From an uncultured Neomegalonema sp. (lineage in GTDB: Bacteria > Pseudomonadota > Alphaproteobacteria > Rhodobacterales > Rhodobacteraceae), in contig CALFFK010000030.1 of the NCBI GenBank assembly GCA_937957975.1, forward strand, positions 1 through 64,000: DNA of 64,000 bases. Direction: 5' to 3'. Below the pieces are notes generated by a model. It saw only the letters and a program-made list of their open reading frames with translations. It ran no database searches and was not told where the DNA came from. The position numbers and the translations under genes were made by a program. Shown here piece after piece: positions 45,537 through 52,697 of this stretch (position 1 is the first letter of the stretch; each line of letters opens with the position of its first letter).

Positions 45537-45603
45537 CCCCGCACTTTATGCGGGGTCTCGATGGGCGATGTGCTGTCCGTCGAGGCCCCGGATGAATCCG
45601 GGG
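45537..45603. repeat. Composite hairpin repeat upstream of the 137-residue gene
   Basis: CCCCGCA (45537-45543) / TGCGGGG (45549-45555), followed by TCTCGAT, a 24-base spacer, and CCCCGGA (45586-45592) / TCCGGGG (45597-45603). The same order of parts recurs at 47046-47103, so this is a mosaic repeat and not a simple terminator. Confidence 0.75.
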
Positions 45604-45615
45604 CTGCGTGCTTTT

Positions 45616-46992
45616 TCAGAGTTTGTGATAATTATCGACGCCGACGGTGTATTCCGTTCCGGCGAGGGGCACAGCGGCCATTGCAGAGGCTTCCATCGTC
45701 AGCGCCGCCAGATCTTCTGGTTCCAGCGAGTGGATGTTGGTCTTGCCACAGGCGCGGGCGAAGAGTTGCGCTTCAATGGTCAGAGTATGCAGGAAGTTAT
45801 ACACCCGCTCTGCTGCTTCATCGGGATCAAGACGTTTGCGAAGCTCCGGGTCTTGCGTCGCAATGCCGACCGGACAGCGGCCCGTGTGGCAATGGTAGCA
45901 ATAGCCCGCCTCAACGCCCATCTCATTCTCGAAATCGGCTTCGGGGATGTCCTTGTTGCAATTCATCGCCATCAGCGAGGAATGGCCGATTGCGATGGCA
46001 TCCGCGCCCAGCGCAATCGCTTTGGCCACATCGGCCCCGTTGCGGATACCGCCCGCATAGACCAGCGTGATGTCGCCGCGTTTGCCCAGATCGTCGATGG
46101 CCTTGCGTGCCTGACGGATCGCTGCAATGCCGGGAACGCCGGTATCTTCGGTCGCGAAGTGTGGTCCGGCTCCTGTGCCGCCCTCCATGCCGTCGATATA
46201 GATCGCGTCAGGATCGCATTTCACGGCCATACGAACATCATCGTAGACGCGCGCCGCACCCAGTTTCAACTGGATCGGAATCTGCCAGTCGGTTGCTTCG
46301 CGAATTTCCTGAATCTTCAGCGCCAGATCATCGGGGCCGAGCCAGTCGGGGTGGCGAGCTGGCGAGCGTTGGTCGATCCCGGCGGGCAGTGAACGCATCT
46401 CGGCAACCTGATCGGTCACTTTCTGGCCCATGAGGTGGCCACCAAGGCCGACCTTACAGCCCTGACCAATGAAGAATTCACAGGCATCGGCCAGCTTCAG
46501 GTGGTGCGGGTTAAAGCCGTAGCGCGACTGGATGCACTGGTAATACCACTTGGTCGAATAGCGCCGCTCATCGGGGATCATGCCCCCTTCACCGGAGCAG
46601 GTTGCCGATCCGGCCATGGTCGCCCCTCGCGCCAGTGCGGTCTTGGCCTCAAAGGACAGCGCACCAAAGGACATGCCCGTGATGTAGACCGGAATATCCA
46701 GATCAATGGGGCGCTTTGCGCGCGGACCAATGACTGTGCGCGTCTCGCATTTTTCGCGATAGCCTTCGATCACGAAGCGGGTCAGCGTACCGGGCAGGAA
46801 TGTCAGGTCATCCCAATGCGGAATTTTCTTGAACAATGAAAAGCCACGCATCCGATACCGTCCGAGTTCGGACTTGATGTGGATGTCATCCATGACCCGT
46901 GGCGGGAAGATAAAGCTGTCCCCAAGCCGGTTCGTGTCGCGCTTTGCTGTCGCTGGCGCCATGTGCGCCGGTGTTTCGCCGTCTGCGGCCAT
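45616..46992 (-). CDS. glxD: Glutamate synthase-like FMN subunit (GlxD/MgsC type)
   Basis: A 458-residue homologue of the FMN-binding domain of glutamate synthase. The synthase barrel is seen from DIPVYITGMSFGALSFEAK through IDGMEGGTGAGP and LVYAGGIRNGADVAKAIALGADAIAIG. The iron-sulfur cysteines are in CYHCHTGRCPVGIATQ. In the N-methylglutamate pathway the corresponding MgsC joins MgsA and MgsB to move methylamine onto glutamate; GlxD is the name used where the function is not tested. AAGGA precedes the start. It follows glxC by about 125 bases containing a repeat. Confidence 0.88.
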   Translation of the reverse strand: MAADGETPAHMAPATAKRDTNRLGDSFIFPPRVMDDIHIKSELGRYRMRGFSLFKKIPHWDDLTFLPGTLTRFVIEGYREKCETRTVIGPRAKRPIDLDIPVYITGMSFGALSFEAKTALARGATMAGSATCSGEGGMIPDERRYSTKWYYQCIQSRYGFNPHHLKLADACEFFIGQGCKVGLGGHLMGQKVTDQVAEMRSLPAGIDQRSPARHPDWLGPDDLALKIQEIREATDWQIPIQLKLGAARVYDDVRMAVKCDPDAIYIDGMEGGTGAGPHFATEDTGVPGIAAIRQARKAIDDLGKRGDITLVYAGGIRNGADVAKAIALGADAIAIGHSSLMAMNCNKDIPEADFENEMGVEAGYCYHCHTGRCPVGIATQDPELRKRLDPDEAAERVYNFLHTLTIEAQLFARACGKTNIHSLEPEDLAALTMEASAMAAVPLAGTEYTVGVDNYHKL

Positions 46993-47045
46993 TGTTGCGG
47001 TCCTTGTCTTGGGTCGCGGGGAGCGCCTTTGTTTTTCGGCGCATC

Positions 47046-47103
47046 TCCGGGACTTGATCCGGGGTCTCGATATGTTTTGCGAAGCCCCGCACCTTCATGC
47101 GGG
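47046..47103. repeat. Composite hairpin repeat between glxC and glxD
   Basis: A CCGG-rich imperfect hairpin (TCCGGGACTTGATCCGGGG) is followed by TCTCGAT, a short spacer and a stem CCCGCA (47086-47091) / TGCGGG (47098-47103). It shares the CGGGGTCTCGAT core with the element at 45549-45562. A CCGGACTTGATCCGG core is a known dispersed motif in alphaproteobacteria. Confidence 0.75.
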
Positions 47104-47119
47104 ACAGCGGTATTCAAGC

Positions 47120-48034
47120 TCAGAGGATCAGCTTTTTCTCGTTCGGTTCGAGGTTGTCGTAGTTCCAGAGCTGCTTGCCCGCGACGATCTTGGTGAAGTG
47201 ATCGACACCCTTTTCAGGCATCAGGCCGTATTGGGTCAGCTTGCGGGTCAGCCACGCCTTGTCGAGATCGGTCAGTTCCGCCGGGATCGCATCGACCCCG
47301 TAATCCTTGACCTCGCCACCGACATAGATCGTGCCGTCATACATCGAATCGCCCAGGTTTTTACCTGCATTGCCACAGATGACCATGCGTCCGCGCTGCA
47401 TCATAAAGCCCGAAAACGCGCCCGTATCGCCACCGACGATGATCGTGCCGCCCTTTTGGTCGATGCCTGTGCGCGAGCCAACCGAACCGCGACAAACGAG
47501 ATCGCCACCACGCATCGCTGCGCCGAAGGTCGAGCCTGCGTTCTTCTCGATCAGCACCGTGCCGGACATCATGTTCTCGCCACAGGACCAGCCAACCCGG
47601 CCCTTGATCCGCACATTCGGGCCGTCAATCAGGCCAACGCCGAAATAACCGATGGAGCCTTCAACGATCAGGTTCAGTTTGTTGAGAATACCGACGCCGA
47701 CCGAGTGCATCCCACGCGGGTTTTTCAGGACTATGGTACCGTAACCCTCTTCCATCAGGGCGCGGATATCCTTGTTCACCTGCGTCGTGGGTTTGCCTTC
47801 ACAGTCGAGTTCGGTGCGTTTGTTGAAATCAACCTTGTCCGCATAGGGATAGACAAGATTTTCTTCCTCACCGACCTCAAAGAACACTTCCATGGAGCGG
47901 TTCTTGAGCTGTTCAGACATCATCCCCAGATCGCGGGCGCGATCTTCCTGGGTCGTGCCCTCTACTTCGTCGCGGGTTTTGCCTGCACGGGGATCATACC
48001 CCATGTCTTCGGCCATAACGCTCATGCTTTCCAT
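47120..48034 (-). CDS. glxC: Glutamate synthase-like GXGXG subunit (GlxC/MgsB type)
   Basis: A 304-residue protein whose C-terminal two thirds form the right-handed beta-helix of glutamate synthase, with repeated Gly motifs (GVGLIDGPNVRIKG, GNAGKNLGDSMYDG). The first 60 or so residues are a polar, acidic extension that I believe is longer than in typical stand-alone GlxC proteins. GAGGAG stands 8 bases before the ATG at 48034, giving a 13-base overlap with glxB; a second ATG at 48025 would overlap by 4. It probably channels or positions substrate between the GlxB and GlxD subunits. Confidence 0.87.
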   Translation of the reverse strand: MESMSVMAEDMGYDPRAGKTRDEVEGTTQEDRARDLGMMSEQLKNRSMEVFFEVGEEENLVYPYADKVDFNKRTELDCEGKPTTQVNKDIRALMEEGYGTIVLKNPRGMHSVGVGILNKLNLIVEGSIGYFGVGLIDGPNVRIKGRVGWSCGENMMSGTVLIEKNAGSTFGAAMRGGDLVCRGSVGSRTGIDQKGGTIIVGGDTGAFSGFMMQRGRMVICGNAGKNLGDSMYDGTIYVGGEVKDYGVDAIPAELTDLDKAWLTRKLTQYGLMPEKGVDHFTKIVAGKQLWNYDNLEPNEKKLIL

Positions 48035-48957
48035 ACGCGAATCTCCTCGTCGTAGGGGTCGGTGGTGTCGATTTCCTGAGGCAGGATCGCGCGGATGGCG
48101 ACTTCTTCCGAAGCCATGGCGATCATGTCGTCGCTCTCGTAGAGGACCAGCGGTTTTGCGGCCATGGTGTCCTTGGCCATGCCCAGCTCGTCTTTTGTGG
48201 CGACTAGATAGGTGAAGACGCCATCAATCTCTTCAATGGAGGCTTTGAGGCTGTCTTCCAGCGTCGCGCCATTGGCAAGATTGTCGGCGGTATAGACGGC
48301 CAGCAATTCACTGTCGCAGGACGACATGAAGCGGTGTCCACGCTGCTCCATCTGGCGGCGTTTCAGCCAGTAATTCGTGATCTGTCCGTTATGCACGACC
48401 GACACGTCATTATACGGGAACGCCCAATAGGGGTGTGCCGAGCGAATATCGACGTCGGATTCCGTGGCCATGCGGGTGTGACCGATGCCATGGGTTCCCT
48501 TGAAATCGCGCAGACCATAGCTGTCGGCCACGACATTGGCGTCACCCAGATCCTTGATGAGTTCCAGCGAATTGCCGAGCGAGAGGATTTCAGTACCCTC
48601 AACGTCCTCGATATAACGCGCCATCGCCTCGGTATCGCCGTCATGGGTTATGACATAGCGCATGGCGTAGGGGGTCGCGGCATCCTTGGCCTTGATGCTG
48701 GCCTTGTGTTCGGCGAGTCGCTTTTCGACCATCGCGACACGCGCGTCGATCTTGTCCTGCATGTCGTAGCCGGAGGCCATATCCTCCTGCTCCGCCACTT
48801 TCAGACGCATGATGTAATCACCCGCATTCGGTTCGCCATAGACGGCAAAGCCGGTCGAGTCAGGGCCGCGATGCTTGAGCGCGGTCAACATTGAGGTCAT
48901 TTCGGACCCAACGTCCGAGCTTTTCCCTCTATGGATTAGTCCGGCAATGCCGCACAT
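48022..48957 (-). CDS. glxB: Class II glutamine amidotransferase (GlxB/MgsA type)
   Basis: A 311-residue N-terminal-nucleophile amidotransferase. The start at 48957 places Cys at position 2 (MCGIAGLIHRG), as required for this class, and GGAGG lies about 8 bases upstream. Further motifs are KHRGPDSTGFAVYG and HTRMATESDVDIRSAHPYW. In glutamate synthase this domain releases ammonia from glutamine; in N-methylglutamate synthase (MgsA) the donor is gamma-glutamylmethylamide and the product is methylamine. Which donor is used here is not decidable by eye. Confidence 0.88.
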   Translation of the reverse strand: MCGIAGLIHRGKSSDVGSEMTSMLTALKHRGPDSTGFAVYGEPNAGDYIMRLKVAEQEDMASGYDMQDKIDARVAMVEKRLAEHKASIKAKDAATPYAMRYVITHDGDTEAMARYIEDVEGTEILSLGNSLELIKDLGDANVVADSYGLRDFKGTHGIGHTRMATESDVDIRSAHPYWAFPYNDVSVVHNGQITNYWLKRRQMEQRGHRFMSSCDSELLAVYTADNLANGATLEDSLKASIEEIDGVFTYLVATKDELGMAKDTMAAKPLVLYESDDMIAMASEEVAIRAILPQEIDTTDPYDEEIRVWKA

Positions 48958-49065
48958 GGGGTATTCCTCCAGAATAGCGGCAAGATGCCGCAAGTGTCCT
49001 GTCCGGCGGGAAATAGAAGCCGCCGATTGGGTCGTGGGGCAAATGCCCTTTGTTTTACTAGGCCT

Positions 49066-49161
49066 CTCCCTTTTCGGGGAGGTCGGGTGGGGAAGTGACA
49101 TTTCACCGGAACAACAATTCCGTGTGAAAAGATCACTACCCCTTCCCCCTCCCGTGGGGAG
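49066..49161. repeat. Two hairpins between glnT-like and glxB genes
   Basis: CTCCC (49066-49070) / GGGAG (49077-49081) inside GGCCTCTCCCTTTTCGGGG, and CTCCC (49149-49153) / GGGAG (49157-49161) extended by flanking CTTCCCC/AAGGGGG. They occupy the 228-base space after the ligase gene. The pattern is that of widespread GGGAG-type dispersed hairpins. Confidence 0.6.
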
Positions 49162-49185
49162 AAGGGGGAAGAAACGCCTTAAACC

Positions 49186-50712
49186 TTACGGCAGGCACTC
49201 CATATACGTTTCCTTGTCCCAATCGGTGACGGTTGCCATGGAACGCTCGTATTCGTCGGTTTTGTATTCGTGATAGAGGCGGTACATCTCGCCTGGCAGA
49301 CCGCGTTTGACGACCTCTGATCCTTCCAGATGGGTCAGGGCATCGCCGAGGGTCATGGGCAGTTTCTTGACCTGCTTGCCCGCTTCCATCGCTTCGTAGA
49401 TGTTACGCTCTTCCGGCTCGCCGGGATCGAGGTTGTTATCCAGGCCATCGTCCATCGCGGCCAACAGGGTTGAACCCATCAGATACGGGTTCACCATCGA
49501 ATCGACCGAGCGATACTCAAAGCGACCAGGGGCCGAAACGCGCAGGCCCGTAGTCCGGTTCTGGAAGCCCCAATCCGCAAAGACCGGTGCCCAGAAGCCT
49601 GCATCCCAGAGGCGGCGGTACGAATTGACCGTCGAGCAACCAATAGCGGTCAGCGCCTGAAGATGATGCACCACACCACCGATGGCTTTCAGACCTTCGG
49701 GACCAGGCATCTGCGGATCATCGCCATCGGGCATGAAGGTATTGTTGCCACCCTTCACGTACATATAGTTGTCAGCCATACCCGGAAGCTTGTCGGGATC
49801 ATTGCCGCATTTGACCATATGATCTTCGCCGCCACTCCACAGGCTCATGTTGTGGTGACAGCCAGAGGCCGAGACGCCCATGAATGGCTTGGTCATAAAG
49901 CATGCAAAGATGCCATGTTCGCGGGCGACCTGTGCACAGATCTGGCGGTATGTCGTCAGGCGGTCAGCATTGCGTAGCACATCATCGAACATCCAGTTGA
50001 GCTCGAGTTGGCCGGGGGCGTCCTCATGGTCGCCCTGAATCATATCGAGGCCCATTTTCCGCGCATAGCGGATCACCTGTAGCGTGACTGGACGCAGGCT
50101 CTCGAACTGATCAATGTGGTAACAATAGGGTTTTGAGAAACCGGGGCCGGGTTTGCCATTCTCATCGAATTTCAGCCACATCATCTCCGGCTCGGTGCCG
50201 ATGCGAAGCTGTGTGCCGTGCTTCTTGGTAAATTCCTTGTGCATCCGGCGCAGGTTGCCGCGACAATCAGAAGTCAGAAATCCGCCGGGATTTTCTTTCT
50301 CTTCCCGGTTGCGGAACAATGTGCAGTAGAAGCGCCCGATAGTCGGAGCCCAAGGTAACTGCATGAAAGTTTCCGGCTCAGGGATGCCGACCAGTTCGGC
50401 GGCTTCAGGGCCATAGCCCATGTAATCGCCTGCGCGGTTCAGGAACAGATTCATCGTCGCGCCGTAGACGAGCTGGAAGCCCTTTTTCGCAACCGATTCC
50501 CAGTGATCCGCCGGGATGCCTTTACCCATGATCTTGCCGGTCACAGAGACGAATTGCAGATAGAGATACTCAATTCCCAGTTCGTCAATCTTTGCACGAA
50601 CCTGCTTGATCTTCTCTTCCCGGCCTTCTTCTTCGACGAATTCTTCGATGTCCATCGGCACGCTTTTTCTCCCCGTTGACGTCATGGTGTAATGTGACTG
50701 CCGGTCATTCAT
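49186..50712 (-). CDS. glnT: Glutamine synthetase-like ligase (GlnT/GmaS type)
   Basis: A 508-residue (or 489 from the ATG at 50655) member of the glutamine synthetase superfamily, type III/GmaS branch. ATP and metal sites are seen as RIGTEPEMMW, MIQGDHEDAPGQLELN, GCHHNMSLW and RVSAPGRFEYRSVDSMVNPY. In the N-methylglutamate pathway GmaS joins methylamine to glutamate; GlnT-type enzymes may use ammonia. Being first of a run that continues with glxBCD and the TMAO genes argues for an amine other than ammonia. No good ribosome site marks a start: ATG at 50712, 50685 and 50655 are all possible. Confidence 0.85.
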   Translation of the reverse strand: MNDRQSHYTMTSTGRKSVPMDIEEFVEEEGREEKIKQVRAKIDELGIEYLYLQFVSVTGKIMGKGIPADHWESVAKKGFQLVYGATMNLFLNRAGDYMGYGPEAAELVGIPEPETFMQLPWAPTIGRFYCTLFRNREEKENPGGFLTSDCRGNLRRMHKEFTKKHGTQLRIGTEPEMMWLKFDENGKPGPGFSKPYCYHIDQFESLRPVTLQVIRYARKMGLDMIQGDHEDAPGQLELNWMFDDVLRNADRLTTYRQICAQVAREHGIFACFMTKPFMGVSASGCHHNMSLWSGGEDHMVKCGNDPDKLPGMADNYMYVKGGNNTFMPDGDDPQMPGPEGLKAIGGVVHHLQALTAIGCSTVNSYRRLWDAGFWAPVFADWGFQNRTTGLRVSAPGRFEYRSVDSMVNPYLMGSTLLAAMDDGLDNNLDPGEPEERNIYEAMEAGKQVKKLPMTLGDALTHLEGSEVVKRGLPGEMYRLYHEYKTDEYERSMATVTDWDKETYMECLP

Positions 50713-50767
50713 CGCCAGCGTGTTTTTTTGAGTCGTTTTCAGTTACACGCATCTTCAAACCACTCGC

Positions 50768-50825
50768 AACCAATTTTTACAATTGGTTTATAATTGGTCT
50801 TTTTTATTCAAGCACTTTTTTGTGC
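50768..50825. promoter_or_regulatory. AT-rich operator-like region upstream of the glnT-like gene
   Basis: An 8-bp inverted repeat AACCAATT (50768-50775) / AATTGGTT (50781-50788) is followed by a further AATTGGT (50792-50798) and by GCAC-TTTTTT-GTGC (50812-50825). The region is far richer in A+T than its surroundings and lies between the divergent glnT-like gene and the DUF1194 gene. It most likely holds the promoters and a regulator site; a sigma-54 pattern was looked for and is not convincing. Confidence 0.5.
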
Positions 50826-50866
50826 AGGCATTGCCTTTTCGGGAATCCTTGCTCTAGCGTGGAGGG

Positions 50867-51622
50867 ATGAAGTTTCTGGTCCCTGCTTTATGTCTCTTTG
50901 CCATCCCTGCCGCTGCGCAGGAGAGTGCGCCCGATGTGGACCTCGAAATCGTTCTCGCTGTGGATGGTTCCGGGTCAATCAGCGCAAGGGAATTCAGGTT
51001 GCAACTGGAGGGCTATGCGAATGCCCTGCGCGATGAGGCGGTACAATCGGCGGCGGTGTCGGGGCCAATTGGCAAAGTGGCGATTGCGTTGATGGTCTGG
51101 TCGGATGCGGCATTCAAGAAGTTCGAAACGGACTGGTTCATTATTGATTCACGCGAGGCGGCGGGGCGCTACGCTGATATTCTGGAAATCTTCCATGTTC
51201 ATTCGGGCCGCAATTACGGGATAGGCGGGGGTGGCACGGGCATTGGCGCAGGGATCGAATACGCCCTTGAAATGATTGATGAGAACGGCATCGAAGCGCG
51301 ACGGCGAACCATTGATGTCTCTGGTGACGGGGTTGAGACTGACCCATGGTTTCGTGAGGCAATGGTGCTGCCCGAAGCCCGCGCCCTTGCGGCGTCGAAG
51401 GACGTAACCGTCAATGGCCTTGCAATCCTGACCGATTTCAAGGCGCTCGACCGCTATTACGAAGACGAGATGATTACCGGGCCGGGGGCGTTCGTCATCG
51501 AAGCGAAAGATTTTGACGCCTTTGCCGAGGCGATCCAGCGAAAACTGTTTCTGGAATTCCTGTCACCGATTGCGAAGGACGCAGAGCGTCGGTACGCGCT
51601 CGGAGAAACTCCACCTGATTGA
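50867..51622 (+). CDS. Exported DUF1194 protein with von Willebrand factor A-like domain
   Basis: A 251-residue protein with a signal peptide (KFLVPALCLFAIPAAAQ) and a vWA fold. The metal-adhesion site residues are visible: DGSGSIS near residue 34, a conserved Thr in GGTGIG, and SGDGVETD. DUF1194 proteins are periplasmic or surface proteins of unknown partner. A GGAG sits only 2-3 bases before the ATG, closer than usual. It is divergent from the glnT-like gene. Confidence 0.82.
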   Translation: MKFLVPALCLFAIPAAAQESAPDVDLEIVLAVDGSGSISAREFRLQLEGYANALRDEAVQSAAVSGPIGKVAIALMVWSDAAFKKFETDWFIIDSREAAGRYADILEIFHVHSGRNYGIGGGGTGIGAGIEYALEMIDENGIEARRRTIDVSGDGVETDPWFREAMVLPEARALAASKDVTVNGLAILTDFKALDRYYEDEMITGPGAFVIEAKDFDAFAEAIQRKLFLEFLSPIAKDAERRYALGETPPD

Positions 51623-51651
51623 CCGTAATGGGCCGCAAGGTCGAAAGCGTG

Positions 51652-52446
51652 TCAGACCGAAAAGACGTTCGAAATGCTGCTGACGATCGAGTCTGTGATC
51701 CAGCTCCGTAGAAAAATCCAGTCGAAGAAGAGGCAGGCGACGAAGATCATCCAGAACTGGTAGCCCGTTGCCGCCCAGTCCTGAAGCAGAACCGTCCTGG
51801 CCCAGTCTTGCTGGAAAAGGTAATCGTAAGCCGCCCATGCCGTGTAACCGGTGACGGCGACAGAGAAGAGTGCGATGCGTGTGCTCAATGATCGGCGCGT
51901 GGCTATCAAGACCAATGCGAGCGACAGCACCATGAAATTGACCAGACCGAAACGCCGCAGGTCGGAGGTCATCCCGCTGACTGCCCGGTCATAGCGCCCG
52001 ACAATGAAGTCCTGAAGGCTTGTTTCGCCCAACCGCAGGCCGGACACTGCCTTGACCATCACACTGTCAGTCATTCGCGTGCTTTTCACCCACGGGTTGC
52101 AATCGTTTCCGCACCGTTCGGAAAGCGCATTGGCGAGGACGCCCTGAACGAAGCGTTCGTGCTTTTCCTCGATCTTTTCTGCCTTGTCTGCGAGCGATCC
52201 TGCGAAGGCCATGAGCTTGCCGATGGCTCCGGTTTGGCTGGTTGGACCGGTTTGCTTGATTTCGCTCCAATTCGCTTCGGTGGCGTGCCCGGCTTTGGTG
52301 AAGGCGAGCTGTTGATACCGGTCCTCGACCTGCCCCGGATCGAGATAAGTAACCAGCACCAGAAACGCGGAGAGAAGCACCCCGGCCAACTGGATCGCCA
52401 TGACGGTTAATCTGCTTTTGGTGCCCATAACGCTGCGATACGGCAT
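51652..52446 (-). CDS. Hypothetical membrane protein
   Basis: A 264-residue protein with no family I recognise. An N-terminal membrane helix (about 14-34) precedes an external region of about 120 residues, which contains a probable disulfide pair in ERCGNDCNPW. Three more helices lie in the C-terminal half (about 165-255). The ATG at 52446 or one at 52428 may be used. It lies between the DUF1194 gene and rpsA and is convergent with the former. The 250 bases between it and rpsA hold the rpsA leader. Confidence 0.6.
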   Translation of the reverse strand: MPYRSVMGTKSRLTVMAIQLAGVLLSAFLVLVTYLDPGQVEDRYQQLAFTKAGHATEANWSEIKQTGPTSQTGAIGKLMAFAGSLADKAEKIEEKHERFVQGVLANALSERCGNDCNPWVKSTRMTDSVMVKAVSGLRLGETSLQDFIVGRYDRAVSGMTSDLRRFGLVNFMVLSLALVLIATRRSLSTRIALFSVAVTGYTAWAAYDYLFQQDWARTVLLQDWAATGYQFWMIFVACLFFDWIFLRSWITDSIVSSISNVFSV

Positions 52447-52697
52447 TCCATGGAAAACCTGTCAGGTTTCAATCCGTATCGACCCTATCGCGCGCTTGCT
52501 GTTCTGCGCCTTTTGGGCTATGGACCCGCCCACTATCGCGCAGGCGGTGGATCAGCAACAGATCGATTCGTGCGGCTTCGGGATTTCCGGGCAGAGGTTT
52601 CGACGTTCAGGCTCCCACTGCGCACCATAACTTCGTGTAAAGACCGTCGGAGACAACCGGCTGGCCAGTAATAGACGTTTTAGGAGCTACAACACTT

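Noticed and set aside
45043-45603. Hairpin series considered as a CRISPR or tRNA cluster
   Set aside because: Units are not regularly spaced, the spacers are coding genes, and no tRNA fold or T-loop sequence is present.
50713-50866. Possible sigma-54 promoter for the glnT-like gene
   Set aside because: The GCAC...TGC pattern lacks the required GG and GC dinucleotides at correct spacing.
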